A stretch of 64,000 bases of DNA from NCBI GenBank assembly GCA_963728295.1, contig CAVSKB010000006.1, positions 1 through 64,000 on the forward strand. The letters are read 5' to 3'. This document shows, one piece after another, positions 41,383 through 49,972 of this stretch. The stretch comes from DATJKD01 sp963728295 (GTDB lineage: Bacteria > Pseudomonadota > Gammaproteobacteria > Steroidobacterales > Steroidobacteraceae). The notes under the pieces are model-generated. The model was not told where the DNA came from. It saw only the letters and a program-made list of their open reading frames with translations, and made no database searches. A program made the translations under genes and the position numbers. Each line of letters opens with the position of its first letter. Within the stretch, counting starts at the first letter, position 1.

Positions 41383-42308
41383 GCGTCGATCCTCCCGGCA
41401 ACGCGCAGCCGCGCGCTCCGGGCGCGCGGATTCCGCGCGATCTCGTCGTCCGACGGCGTCATGGCGCGACCGATCTTCGCGAGCCGCGGGCGGGCGTGCG
41501 GGGGAATCGAAGGCAGGCCCGCGTAGTGTGGGTCGCCGCGGACTTCGCGCTGGATGAAGCGCTTTACGAGCCGGTCCTCGAGCGAATGGAAGCTGATCAC
41601 GCAGAGACGGCCGCCCGGAGCGAGCAGCCCGAGTGCCTGCGGCAGCGCGGCCTCGAGCGACTCGAGCTCGGCGTTCACGCGCATCCGGATGGCCTGGAAA
41701 CTGCGGGTGGCGGGATGCTTTCCCGGCTCGCGCGTCGGCACGGCCGCGGCGATCACGTCTGCGAGCTGGCCGGTGCGCTCGATCGGCGCCTCGGCCCGCG
41801 CGGCGACGACGGCGCGTGCAATGCGTCTCGCGAACCGCTCCTCGCCGAGCCGGTGCAGCGTATCGGCGAGCTCACGCTCCGAGGCGCGAGCGAGCCACTG
41901 GGCCGCGGTCTGACCGGTCTCGTTGTCCATCCGCATGTCGAGCGGCCCGTCCTGCATGAAACTGAAGCCGCGATCGGCTTCGTCGAGCTGTGGCGATGAG
42001 ACACCGAGGTCCAGCAACACGCCGTCCAACTCGCCCTCCACTCCTGCCGTTCGCACCAGCTCGTCAAGCCGCGCAAACGACCCCCTGATGAGCGTGAGAC
42101 GTGGCTCGTCGCCGAACCGCAGCCGCCCCGCCCGGATGGCCTCCGGGTCACGATCGATCGCCACCACGCGACCGGCCGGACCCAGTGCGTCGAGGATCGC
42201 GGCGGTATGCCCGCCACGACCGAACGTCGCGTCGCAGTAGCGTCCGTCAGCGCGGATTCCCAGCCCGGCCAGCACTTCCTGAAGGAGTACCGGCGTGTGC
42301 CCCTGCAC
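41379..42308 (-). CDS. rsmH: 16S rRNA m4C1402 methyltransferase RsmH
   Basis: The product is 309 residues. HTPVLLQEVLAGLGI at the N-terminus and YCDATFGRGGHTAAILDALG (SAM motif I) are diagnostic. GVLLDLGVSSPQLDEADRGF and the C-terminal LCVISFHSLEDRLVKRFIQR also match. It methylates N4 of C1402 in 16S rRNA. It follows mraZ after 8 bases at the head of the dcw cluster and is intact. Confidence 0.97.
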   Translation of the reverse strand: MQGHTPVLLQEVLAGLGIRADGRYCDATFGRGGHTAAILDALGPAGRVVAIDRDPEAIRAGRLRFGDEPRLTLIRGSFARLDELVRTAGVEGELDGVLLDLGVSSPQLDEADRGFSFMQDGPLDMRMDNETGQTAAQWLARASERELADTLHRLGEERFARRIARAVVAARAEAPIERTGQLADVIAAAVPTREPGKHPATRSFQAIRMRVNAELESLEAALPQALGLLAPGGRLCVISFHSLEDRLVKRFIQREVRGDPHYAGLPSIPPHARPRLAKIGRAMTPSDDEIARNPRARSARLRVAGRIDA

Positions 42309-42316
42309 GTCCCGCC

Positions 42317-42772
42317 CTACAGCGAGAGCTGCACGAGCTCGGCTGGCAGATCCCCCGCTTCTTCACCGGCCGCCAGCCACGCTTCGCGGCGTTCGTTCCA
42401 GTGCTGCTCGTCCCAGAGCTCGAACCTGCTCCCCTGCCCGATCAACATCGCCTGACGTGCAAGACCCGCGTATTCCCGCAGCTTCGGCGGGATCAGCACC
42501 CGCCCGTGCGAGTCGAGATCGAGGTCGGTGGCATGCCCGACCATCAGCCGCTGCAGCCGCCGCGCCTGACCATTCAGCGTTGGCAGCCGCATGAGCTTGC
42601 GTTCGATCTCTTCCCAGTCCGGGAGCGGGTAGATGAGCAGGCACCGGTCGCTGCGATCTACCGTCGCCACGAGGCGGCCCTCGCTGCGCTCGACCAGGGT
42701 GTCCCGGTATCGCGCAGGCATGGCTACACGCCCCTTGGCGTCGAGTGTCACTTTGTTGGCGCCGCGAAACAC
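42317..42772 (-). CDS. mraZ: Transcriptional regulator MraZ
   Basis: The product is 151 residues from GTG 42772 (MFRGANKVTLDAKGRVAMPA). Two SpoVT/AbrB-like half domains carry the conserved DXXGR motifs: TLDAKGRVAMPARYRD and DLDSHGRVLIPPKLREYAG. MraZ binds repeats in its own promoter and controls the dcw operon. Three such repeats lie directly upstream at 42796-42820. Confidence 0.96.
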   Translation of the reverse strand: MFRGANKVTLDAKGRVAMPARYRDTLVERSEGRLVATVDRSDRCLLIYPLPDWEEIERKLMRLPTLNGQARRLQRLMVGHATDLDLDSHGRVLIPPKLREYAGLARQAMLIGQGSRFELWDEQHWNERREAWLAAGEEAGDLPAELVQLSL

Positions 42773-42795
42773 GTCAGCTCGTCGATGGGCGGTCG

Positions 42796-42820
42796 GCCCA
42801 TTTCATCCCACTTTTGCCCA
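42796..42820 (-). promoter_or_regulatory. Three MraZ operator boxes
   Basis: On the minus strand the boxes read TGGGC-N5-TGGGA-N5-TGGGC, with a period of 10 bp. This is the known MraZ recognition pattern (TGGGN repeats, 5-bp spacers). They lie just downstream of the -10 element, a position suited to repression. Confidence 0.85.
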
Positions 42821-42829
42821 CTTCGCCGC

Positions 42830-42859
42830 ACTATAGGTCGCGCACGCGCCAGGAGTCAA
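42830..42859 (-). promoter_or_regulatory. Sigma-70 promoter of the mraZ/dcw operon
   Basis: On the minus strand TTGACT (42854-42859) and TATAGT (42830-42835) are 18 bp apart. Transcription would begin near 42823, at the edge of the MraZ boxes and about 50 bases before the mraZ GTG. Confidence 0.75.
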
Positions 42860-43160
42860 CGATCCAGGCAAAAATATTCCTTTGGAGCACAGCGACTTAG
42901 AGTCTCAAGGTCCGTCTTTGTCTGACAGGCGTGTCAGCCATCCCGAGACCAATCAGCAGGTTAGGGTTTCTTTCTTCGGGTCTGACTCAGGACCCCGGAC
43001 TTGTGGGCGAGAAGTGCCGTCGCGGACGCTTGGAATAGGTCTAAGTGTCGCCAATTACGCCAAGTCCCCGGTGGGCAGGTGGCAGTGTGGGATGCCCCTC
43101 GATTGCTTGACATAAGCATCCACCCGACGGTGGGCCGTCAGGGGGTGGGAAAAAGTGGGT
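42860..43160. other. Intergenic stretch between the mraZ promoter and rnpB
   Basis: About 300 bases with no convincing reading frame, tRNA or terminator. It contains a short T-rich segment just past the rnpB 3' end (TTTTT on the minus strand near 43152) that could end rnpB transcription, and a weak 5-bp hairpin near 43125-43140. Nothing else is recognised. Confidence 0.5.
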
Positions 43161-43526
43161 GGGAGCCGGCCGATAAGCCGGGTTCTGTCGTGGGCAACCA
43201 TCCATCTCGAACGCGCGTCGCCGCGCGCCTCTAGCGACCTACCCGGAAGCCTCTGCGGACCGCAGATGCCGGCCGAAGCCGGCGCGCTTCCCTATTTGGT
43301 CTTGCTCCAGGCGGGGTTTGCCGTGCCGTCGAATGTTGCCACCGACGCGGTGCGCTCTTACCGCACCGTTTCACCCTTGCCGTCAGCACATTTCTGCGCT
43401 GCTTGGGCGGTTTACTTTCTGTTGCACTTTCCGTGGGCTTGCGCCCCCCAGGCGTTACCTGGCGCCTCGTCCTGCGGAGCCCGGACTTTCCTCTGCAAAT
43501 GCGCAGCGGCTGCCTGGCCGACTCCC
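43161..43526 (-). ncRNA. rnpB: RNase P RNA (class A)
   Basis: On the minus strand the 5' end GGGAGTCGGCC pairs with the 3' end GGCCGGCTCCC to form P1. Universally conserved RNase P segments are present: GAGGAAAGTCCGGGCTCC near the 5' end, GGTAACGCC followed by GGCGCAAGCCC, AACAGAAAGTA, and the 3' GACAGAACCCGGCTTATC. The length of about 366 nt fits bacterial class A. It processes tRNA 5' ends with RnpA. The order rsmI / rnpB / mraZ is seen in Pseudomonas. Confidence 0.96.
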
Positions 43527-43532
43527 ACGCCG

Positions 43533-43538
43533 ATTATA
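43533..43538 (-). promoter_or_regulatory. -10 element of rnpB
   Basis: A perfect TATAAT on the minus strand lies 7 bases before the inferred 5' end of RNase P RNA. A good -35 hexamer is not obvious at 16-18 bp. Confidence 0.7.
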
Positions 43539-43595
43539 CGGGAGCCGTTGCAGTCACCGCGGCGTACTCTTCACGTGACACGATGCTCACGCGTG

Positions 43596-44384
43596 ATGCG
43601 TTCCGTGATGTCGTTCCTCGTCGTTCCCGCCATCGTCTACGCTGGTTTCTGCGCGTACATCTACGCTACGCAGAGATCGATGATCTATTTTCCGACCCCT
43701 GAATCCGCAGCCGCGGGCGCAGAGGTCATCCCGCTCGAGAACGGTGGCGAAACGCTCAGGATCCTCGCCATAACCCGCCCAGGCCCCAGGGCGCTGCTCT
43801 ACTTCGGCGGAAACGCCGAGGACGTCGCCGCAAACATCGACGCATTGTCCCTCGCGCTGCCGAACCACTCGTTGTATCTGGTGAACTATCGCGGGTACGG
43901 CGGCAGCACCGGTCGACCATCGGAAGCCGCCCTTTTCGCCGACGCCCTGGCGGTGCATGACCACGTTCACGCGCGGCATCCGGAAACGTCCGTGATGGGC
44001 CGCAGCCTCGGCAGCGGGGTCGCGGTGTACCTCGCGAGCCGGCGCCCGACGGAAAACCTCGTGCTGGTGACGCCCTTCGACAGCCTGGCCAATGTCGCGC
44101 GAGAGCATTTCCGGTTGCTGCCCGTGGGGCTGCTTCTCAAGGACCGGTACGAGTCGTCAACGCTCGCCGCCGATGTCACTGCGCGGGTGCTCGTCGTGAT
44201 CGCGGAGAACGATGAGATCATTCCGCGGGCGCGCTCGCAGGCGCTGGTCGAAGCATTCCCGACGCAACAGGTGCACGTGTCCATCATCCGCGGCGCGCAG
44301 CACAACTCGCTCGACGCATCGCCGGAGTATCTCGCCTCGATCCGGGCATTCGTGGCGGACCGTTCGACCGGTCCTCTGCCCTAG
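43596..44384 (+). CDS. Alpha/beta hydrolase (S33/ABHD13-YfhR-like), membrane anchored
   Basis: The product is 262 residues from ATG 43596 (MRSVMSFLVVPAIVYAGFCA), whose N-terminus is a signal anchor. The hydrolase core has YLVNYRGYGGSTGRPSEA, the nucleophile elbow MGRSLGSGVAVYLASR (Ser), the acid in VVIAENDEIIPRARS and the His in IRGAQHNSLDASPEY. Homologues of this type are uncharacterised serine hydrolases. It is divergent from rnpB and converges on purU. An in-frame ATG also occurs 12 bases downstream. Confidence 0.85.
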   Translation: MRSVMSFLVVPAIVYAGFCAYIYATQRSMIYFPTPESAAAGAEVIPLENGGETLRILAITRPGPRALLYFGGNAEDVAANIDALSLALPNHSLYLVNYRGYGGSTGRPSEAALFADALAVHDHVHARHPETSVMGRSLGSGVAVYLASRRPTENLVLVTPFDSLANVAREHFRLLPVGLLLKDRYESSTLAADVTARVLVVIAENDEIIPRARSQALVEAFPTQQVHVSIIRGAQHNSLDASPEYLASIRAFVADRSTGPLP

Positions 44385-44418
44385 CCGTGCTGCGGCCTCG
44401 CGTTTCCCCGCCGCGCAC

Positions 44419-45291
44419 TCACCTGAGGACGACCGTTCGCCTGCCGTTCTGGAACACACGCCGCTCGGCGTGCCAGTGGACCGCGCGATTCAGCACCAGG
44501 CTCTCGAGATCGCTGCCGGTCAGCGCCAGATCGTCCGGCGATGCCGAGTGATCCACGCGCTCGACCGCCTGCTCGATGATCGGACCCTCGTCCAGATCGG
44601 TGGTCACGAAGTGCGCAGTCGCACCGATGATCTTCACGCCGCGCGCGTGCGCCTGGTGATACGGCCGCGCGCCCTTGAACCCCGGCAGGAATGAGTGATG
44701 AATGTTGATCGCGCGGCCGGAGAAGTAGGCGCAGGCCTCCGCACTCAGGATCTGCATGTAACGCGCCAGCACGAAGAGCTCGCCGTCCACGCGCTCGAAC
44801 AGGTCGATGATGCGCTGCTCCTGTTCGTGTCGGCGGCCTTCGCTGATCGGAAAATAGTGGTAGGGCACGCCGTGCCACTCGGCGAGGCTGCGCAGGTCCT
44901 GGTGGTTGGAGACCACCGCGGCGATATCGACCGGCAGCGCGCCCGTCGACCAGCGGTGCAGCATGCTGTTGAGGCAGTGGCCCGCCTTCGAAACGCCCAC
45001 GACGACGCGGCAGCGCTGGCGCAGGTCGCGCACATTCCAGGTCATGTCGAACGGCGCCGCCACGCTCGTCGCGAAGTCGCGCTCGAGCTCTGCGATGGGA
45101 GGCATACCCTTGCCGTTGTCGTGAAACACCGTTCGCATGAAGGAACGCACGGAAATCTCGTCATCGAAATGCTGCGCCTCGGTGATGAGCGCGTTGTTTC
45201 GCGCGAGGAAACCCGCGATCGCGGCGACGACCCCGGTCGTGTCGGGACAGTCAGTGGTCAGCACGTAACGGGCGTTGAGCTTCTCGGGCAT
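44419..45291 (-). CDS. purU: Formyltetrahydrofolate deformylase
   Basis: The product is 290 residues. An N-terminal ACT domain (LTTDCPDTTGVVAAIAGFLA, to about residue 85) is followed by a formyltransferase-fold domain. That domain carries NIHHSFLPGFKGARPYHQAH and TAHFVTTDLDEGPIIEQAVE, with the His and Asp of the hydrolase site. It releases formate from 10-formyl-THF, balancing one-carbon units with purine synthesis. It lies 20 bases downstream of rsmI on the same strand. Full length and intact. Confidence 0.95.
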   Translation of the reverse strand: MPEKLNARYVLTTDCPDTTGVVAAIAGFLARNNALITEAQHFDDEISVRSFMRTVFHDNGKGMPPIAELERDFATSVAAPFDMTWNVRDLRQRCRVVVGVSKAGHCLNSMLHRWSTGALPVDIAAVVSNHQDLRSLAEWHGVPYHYFPISEGRRHEQEQRIIDLFERVDGELFVLARYMQILSAEACAYFSGRAINIHHSFLPGFKGARPYHQAHARGVKIIGATAHFVTTDLDEGPIIEQAVERVDHSASPDDLALTGSDLESLVLNRAVHWHAERRVFQNGRRTVVLR

Positions 45292-45311
45292 GCGTTTCTC
45301 CGTTTGAATCG

Positions 45312-46205
45312 TCAGGGGGGATTGCCGCGCGCCTGCAGGGCGACCGCCCGCTCGAAGAGCTCCCTGCGGCGGCGGCCGCTGATCTGCGCCGCCAGCTTCG
45401 CGGCCTGTGACGCGGGCAGTTCCGCGAGCAGGATCCCCAGCAGCCGGTCGGCCGCGGCGTCGTCCGTGGATGTCGCGGTACTGGTCGCGCCCTCGATCAC
45501 GATGACGATCTCGCCGCGCGCCAGGTGCTCGTCCCGGGCCGCGCGTCCGGCGAGCCCTGCGAGCGTGTCGCGGTAGACGGTTTCGAACTTCTTGGTGAGC
45601 TCGCGCGCGATCGCGGCGGGGCGCGCGTCGCCCAGCAACGCGGCCATGTCGGTGAGCGTTTCCGCGATGCGATGCGGCGCCTCGTAGAAGACGAGCGTGC
45701 GCGGCTCATGCCGCAGCTCCTCGAGCCTGCGCCGGCGCGCGGCCGGCTTCGCGGGCAGGAAACCCTCGAAGCAGAATCGATCGGTCGGCAGCGCCGACAT
45801 CGTGAGTCCCGCGATCGCCGCGCAGCAGCCGGGCACCGCCGAGACTGGAACACCGGCGCGCGCGGCCGCCGCGACCAGAGCCGCGCCTGGATCGCTCATT
45901 AGCGGCGTTCCGGCATCGCTCACGAGCGCGACGCTTTCGCCCGCCACGAGCCGCGCGACGAGCTCCGGCGCGCGTGCGCGTTCGTTCTGCTCGTTGAGCG
46001 AGATGAGCGTGCCAGGCGCACGCCGGATTCCGCAGGCGCTGAGCAGCTGCAGAGTGTGGCGCGTGTCCTCGGCGACCAGCAGGTCGACCTCGACCAGCGT
46101 GCGCGACGCGCGCGGGCTCAGGTCACCCAGGTTGCCGATCGGAGTCGACACCAGCCAGAGTGTGCCGGTATGCGCTCGCGGGCTAGAATCCATCACTGCC
46201 TTCAC
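45312..46205 (-). CDS. rsmI: 16S rRNA 2'-O-ribose C1402 methyltransferase RsmI
   Basis: The product is up to 297 residues; an internal ATG 12 bases in (MDSSPRAHTGTLWLVSTPIG) is an alternative start. The SAM-dependent tetrapyrrole-methylase fold shows LVSTPIGNLGDLSPRA, LLVAEDTRHTLQLLSACG, LVSDAGTPLMSDPGAALV and the LVFYEAPHRIAETLTDM segment. It modifies the same nucleotide as RsmH, whose gene is 3 kb away. It is divergent from lpoA with a 23-base gap. Confidence 0.96.
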   Translation of the reverse strand: MKAVMDSSPRAHTGTLWLVSTPIGNLGDLSPRASRTLVEVDLLVAEDTRHTLQLLSACGIRRAPGTLISLNEQNERARAPELVARLVAGESVALVSDAGTPLMSDPGAALVAAAARAGVPVSAVPGCCAAIAGLTMSALPTDRFCFEGFLPAKPAARRRRLEELRHEPRTLVFYEAPHRIAETLTDMAALLGDARPAAIARELTKKFETVYRDTLAGLAGRAARDEHLARGEIVIVIEGATSTATSTDDAAADRLLGILLAELPASQAAKLAAQISGRRRRELFERAVALQARGNPP

Positions 46206-46228
46206 TGGTAACCGGGGCTCATCCCCTC

Positions 46229-47806
46229 ATGCTGCACGCACGCGTTCACGGCCGGCAAGCACCCGCCGTCCTGGCCGCCATCGCCCTCGCGGTGGCGGTC
46301 TGCTCGGGTCCGTCGATCCCGGTGGCGCATGCAGCGCGCAGCGACGACCTGGCGGCTGCCGAAGCGCATGCGGCAGGCGGACGGCATGCGGAAGCCGCGC
46401 GGCTCTATGAACGGGCCGCGAAGCGGTTCTTTGGCTGGGACGTCGATGTTGCGCTGCTTGCGGCGCGTGAGTACCTGGCCGCAGGCGCCACGGAGGACGC
46501 CGAGCGGATGGTCGACCGGGTCGCGCGTCGCGCGCGCGGCGAGGATGCGGCGCAGGTCGCGAAGCTGCGCGCCGATATCGCCACGGCACGACAGGCGCGC
46601 GCGCAGGAGGCCGCCACGACAGCGCCGCTGCCGGATCAGCCGTCGCCGGGAGCGCCAGCGCCCGAGCAACCGGTCGCCCCCGCGCCCGCGCCGGCGATGC
46701 TGCCTTCGGGCGCGCCACGCACGGTGGCGCTGTTGCTGCCGCTGACCGGTCGGCACCGCGCGATCGGCACGGCGGTGCGCGACGGCTTCGTCGCCGCCTG
46801 TCTCGCCGACCCGGCAGATGTGCGGCCGCGGGTCACGATCTACGATACGGCTGCGGGCGGAGTAGTCGCCTCCTATCAGCAGGCCGTCACGGAGGGGGCA
46901 CAATTCATTGTCGGCCCGCTGATGAAGGACGAACTCCTGGTGCTGGTCGCGGGGGGACAGTTCCCCGTTCCCACGCTCGCGCTCAACACGCTCCCGGGTG
47001 GCGTTCCGCCGGCCTTCCTTTTCCAGTTTTCGCTCGACCCGGGCGAGGAAGCGCGCGCGGTCGCGCAACGCATTGCCGCCGACGGACGCCTGCGCGGCGT
47101 CGCGCTCTTCCCCGAGAACGACTGGGGACGGCGCGTGCACGAAGCCTTCGAAGAGGAGCTCGAAAAGGCGGGTGTCGCGCTGAGCGCTGCGCAATTCTAC
47201 GAACCCGGCGCGAGGGACTTCGCGGGCCCGCTGCGCGCCGCGCTCGGGCGCTTCGGCGGTGCCAGCGATCGTCCGGCCGATAAGTCGAAGCCGCCACCGA
47301 AGCGCGATCCGCTCGCCGAGGCCCGTGTCGGCCCGCAGTTCGCTTTCATCGCGGCGAACGCCGCGACCGCGCGGGCGATCAAGCCGCAGCTGCGGTTCCA
47401 GATGACCTACCCGATGGCGGTCTATGCAACGTCGGATGCCTGGGAGGCGAGCTCACGCGCCGCGGCCGACATGGAAGGTCTCGTGTATCCGGAGATGCCG
47501 TGGGTGTTGTATGGCGGCCAGGGGGCGACGGAGCTCTGGGATCTCCTCCACGGCGCGTGGTCCGAGGTCGGGCGCGGCCGCCTGCGCCTGTACGCCTTCG
47601 GTTACGACGCGTTCCGCCTTACGGGCGAGCTGCGGTCGGCGGCCCGGAGCTTCGGTCTCGACGGCCTCACTGGCGAGCTCGACGTCGCGCCGGACGGACG
47701 CGTGCTGCGTCGCATGGAGTGGGCGAGCATCCAGGGCGGACGGCCGCTGGCGGCGGGTTCGTCCGCGCCGCTGCCGGCGCCGATCGCCGCGCCCGGTGAG
47801 CCCTGA
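46229..47806 (+). CDS. lpoA: LppC/LpoA family penicillin-binding protein activator
   Basis: The product is 525 residues. An N-terminal signal peptide is followed by a helical TPR-like region (about 38-120), a Pro/Ala linker (about 128-165) and a periplasmic-binding fold (TVALLLPLTGRHRAIGTAVR, LRGVALFPENDWGRRVHEAF, LYAFGYDAFRLTGELRSAAR). LpoA activates PBP1a. The only Cys in the signal (AVAVCSGPS) has Val at -1, which does not fit a lipobox; a signal peptidase I site is visible at VAHA-AR. It may therefore be soluble rather than lipid anchored. It is overlapped by yraN. Confidence 0.9.
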   Translation: MLHARVHGRQAPAVLAAIALAVAVCSGPSIPVAHAARSDDLAAAEAHAAGGRHAEAARLYERAAKRFFGWDVDVALLAAREYLAAGATEDAERMVDRVARRARGEDAAQVAKLRADIATARQARAQEAATTAPLPDQPSPGAPAPEQPVAPAPAPAMLPSGAPRTVALLLPLTGRHRAIGTAVRDGFVAACLADPADVRPRVTIYDTAAGGVVASYQQAVTEGAQFIVGPLMKDELLVLVAGGQFPVPTLALNTLPGGVPPAFLFQFSLDPGEEARAVAQRIAADGRLRGVALFPENDWGRRVHEAFEEELEKAGVALSAAQFYEPGARDFAGPLRAALGRFGGASDRPADKSKPPPKRDPLAEARVGPQFAFIAANAATARAIKPQLRFQMTYPMAVYATSDAWEASSRAAADMEGLVYPEMPWVLYGGQGATELWDLLHGAWSEVGRGRLRLYAFGYDAFRLTGELRSAARSFGLDGLTGELDVAPDGRVLRRMEWASIQGGRPLAAGSSAPLPAPIAAPGEP

Positions 47807-48173
47807 GACGACTACCGCGCTCGGTCGCCGCGCCGAGGAGCGGGCGCTCGCCTACCTCGAATCGCAGGGGCTCGCTCTCATCGCCCGCAACCATCGCTGC
47901 CGCGGTGGCGAGATCGATCTCGTCATGCGGGACGGTCCGGTACTCGTGCTGGTCGAAGTGCGCTCGCGATCGCGCCGCGACTACGGCGGCGCGGCTGCAT
48001 CAATCGGTGCACGCAAGCAACGCAGATTTGTCATTGCGGCACGCCACCTGCTCCGGACCCGCCCGGAGCTGGCGAAACTGCGCGCGCGTTTCGACGTGGT
48101 CGCAATCGATGCCGGCACCGCTCCGGGCACCACGACGCTCGAATGGATCCGCGATGCGTTCCGCGTTTCCTGA
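47796..48173 (+). CDS. yraN: YraN/UPF0102 family nuclease-like protein
   Basis: The product is 125 residues from GTG 47796, overlapping the lpoA stop by 11 bases. The endonuclease-like core is GRRAEERALAYLESQGLALI, ARNHRCRGGEIDLVMRDG and VLVEVRSRS, with the E-IDLV and VEVR residues of the Holliday-resolvase-like fold. The function is not established. The rsmI / lpoA / yraN neighbourhood is the normal one. Confidence 0.93.
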   Translation: MSPETTTALGRRAEERALAYLESQGLALIARNHRCRGGEIDLVMRDGPVLVLVEVRSRSRRDYGGAAASIGARKQRRFVIAARHLLRTRPELAKLRARFDVVAIDAGTAPGTTTLEWIRDAFRVS

Positions 48174-48194
48174 AAAATCGGCTCGGAGCCGGGG

Positions 48195-48599
48195 TTACTT
48201 GACGACCTTGAGCCGGGCGCGCTTGCCAGGCGGCGGTGACGCAGGCTTCGGCGGGTCAGGCGGTCCGCCGGACGAGGTCGCCGTGCCAGCATCGTCGTCG
48301 GTGAAGATCATCCCCTGCCCGGATTCGCGGGCATAGATGGCGAGCACCGCCGTCACCGGTACGCGCACCTCGACGACCGAACCGCCGAACCTCCCGGAGA
48401 AGCTGATTTCTTCGTTGGTCATCCGCAGCTTGTCCGTCGCCGACCAGCTGATATTGAGGATGATCTTGCCGTCGCGTACGAATTGCCGCGGCACCTGGAC
48501 GCCGGCCGCGCCGGCGTCGACCACGACATGCGGTGTGCAGGAGCTGTCGCAGATCCACTCGTGCATCGCCCGCAGCAGATAGGGGCGCCGCGAGTTCAT
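48195..48599 (-). CDS. sspB: ClpXP specificity-enhancing factor SspB
   Basis: The product is 134 residues. The SspB fold starts RPYLLRAMHEWICDSSCTPH, followed by QFVRDGKIILNISWSATDKL and RMTNEEISFSGRFGG. The C-terminal tail ends KRARLKVVK, matching the short ClpX-binding motif of SspB. It tethers ssrA-tagged proteins to ClpXP. It overlaps sspA by 4 bases. Confidence 0.95.
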   Translation of the reverse strand: MNSRRPYLLRAMHEWICDSSCTPHVVVDAGAAGVQVPRQFVRDGKIILNISWSATDKLRMTNEEISFSGRFGGSVVEVRVPVTAVLAIYARESGQGMIFTDDDAGTATSSGGPPDPPKPASPPPGKRARLKVVK

Positions 48600-49195
48600 C
48601 CGCGCATGTCCCGTTCGACCAGGCTCAATCCCGCGCGAAACCCGGGCCGGGCGAAGAGTCGCTGCGAGTAACGCTGCACGGACTGCGCCACGTCCGCCAC
48701 GTCGATCTCCCAGCGCCTGAGCCGCCAGAGCATCGGCGCCACCGCGACGTCGAGCACGGAGAACTGGTCGGACAGGAACCAGGATCGGGCGCGGAACAGC
48801 GGCTCTGCAGCGATCACACTGTCACGCAGCAGCTTTCGCGCACGGAGCTGCTCCCGGCGGTCGCTGCCTTCCAGCGCCGGCAGCAGCGCGTACCAGTCGT
48901 GCTCGATCCGGTGCAGCGCGACGCGGGTCTGCGCACGGCCCGCGGGATCCGTGGGCAGCAGCGCCGGGTGCGGATAACGCTCGTCGAGGTACTCGCAGAC
49001 GATCCGGGCCTCGTAGACCACGAGGTCGCGGTCTATCAGCGTGGGCACCGCCTGGTAGGGATTGAGGTCGATCAGGTCCTCGGGCGGGCGCGCCACGTCG
49101 GCCTCGATCAGGCGCGCCTGGAGCGCCTTTTCCGCGAGCGCGAATCGCACCCAGTGACTGTGGGCGTCGTCCGCCCGGCTGAACAGCGTCATCAC
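48596..49195 (-). CDS. sspA: Stringent starvation protein A (GST fold)
   Basis: The product is 199 residues. A thioredoxin-like N-domain (MTLFSRADDAHSHWVRFALA, NPYQAVPTLIDRDLVVYEAR) is joined to a GST C-domain (LSDQFSVLDVAVAPMLWRLR). SspA binds RNA polymerase and affects stationary-phase and stress transcription. It lies between the cytochrome bc1 operon and sspB, a conserved gammaproteobacterial order. Confidence 0.95.
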   Translation of the reverse strand: MMTLFSRADDAHSHWVRFALAEKALQARLIEADVARPPEDLIDLNPYQAVPTLIDRDLVVYEARIVCEYLDERYPHPALLPTDPAGRAQTRVALHRIEHDWYALLPALEGSDRREQLRARKLLRDSVIAAEPLFRARSWFLSDQFSVLDVAVAPMLWRLRRWEIDVADVAQSVQRYSQRLFARPGFRAGLSLVERDMRG

Positions 49196-49231
49196 GAGGA
49201 GACATGCCTTGTTTCGCTGGGCATGTTCCCT

Positions 49232-49972
49232 TTACTTCACGTCTTTCCAGTATTCCCTCTTCAGCGCCCAGGCAAGCAGCGTGAAGAAGATCAGGAAAGC
49301 GATCACGCGGTAGCCGAGCGACTTGCGCTTCAGCTGCACGGGCTCGGCAACATAGTCGAGGAAGTTGACGGTGTCGCGCACGAATGAATCGAACTCGTGC
49401 GCGTCCATCCGGCCGGGCGAGACGACCTCGAATTCCTTGAAGTGCTTCGAGGCATTACCCTGCGCGTCGACCTGCCCCTCCCATACTGCGCTCTGGATGC
49501 CCTGCAACTCCCAGAGCACGTGCGGCATCGCGGTTCCCGGCAGAACCAGGTTGTTGGCGCCGGTCGCCTTGGCGGGATCCGCATAGAAGGAACGCAGGAA
49601 GCTGTAGATGTAGTCCGGGCCCCGGCTGCGCGCCACCAGCGACAGATCCGGCGGTACGACCCCGAAGGCCCGCTTGGCGTCGTCGGCGTTGATCGCGTTC
49701 ACGATGGTGTCGAACGGCCGCTCGCCGGTGAACATCAGGTTCTCGATCAGCTGCTGCTCGGTGATCCCTATGTCGAGGGCCAGCCGGTTGTAGCGCACGT
49801 ACTTCGCCGAATGACAGCCGAGGCAGTAGTTCACGAAGTTGCGGGCGCCCCTCTGCAGCGAAGCCTGGTTCGAGACGTCGTTGTTCGCGTGCTCCACGTG
49901 CCCGCCGCCACCCGCTGCATGGACCGACGTGACGGCGAGCGCCGCGACCAGCGCCAGCAGCTCAGTGCGCAT
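49232..49972 (-). CDS. petC: Cytochrome c1 of the bc1 complex
   Basis: The product is 246 residues. An N-terminal signal peptide (cut near VHAAGGG) precedes the haem-binding CLGCH in FVNYCLGCHSAKYVRYNRLA. The Met ligand region is GTAMPHVLWELQGIQ, and a C-terminal anchor (YRVIAFLIFFTLLAWALKRE) holds it in the membrane. It passes electrons from the Rieske protein to soluble cytochrome c. It overlaps petB by 11 bases. Confidence 0.96.
   Translation of the reverse strand: MRTELLALVAALAVTSVHAAGGGGHVEHANNDVSNQASLQRGARNFVNYCLGCHSAKYVRYNRLALDIGITEQQLIENLMFTGERPFDTIVNAINADDAKRAFGVVPPDLSLVARSRGPDYIYSFLRSFYADPAKATGANNLVLPGTAMPHVLWELQGIQSAVWEGQVDAQGNASKHFKEFEVVSPGRMDAHEFDSFVRDTVNFLDYVAEPVQLKRKSLGYRVIAFLIFFTLLAWALKREYWKDVK

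Noticed and set aside
43120..43145. Small hairpin downstream of rnpB as a terminator
   Set aside because: The stem is only 5 bp and is not followed by a U tract in the right direction.
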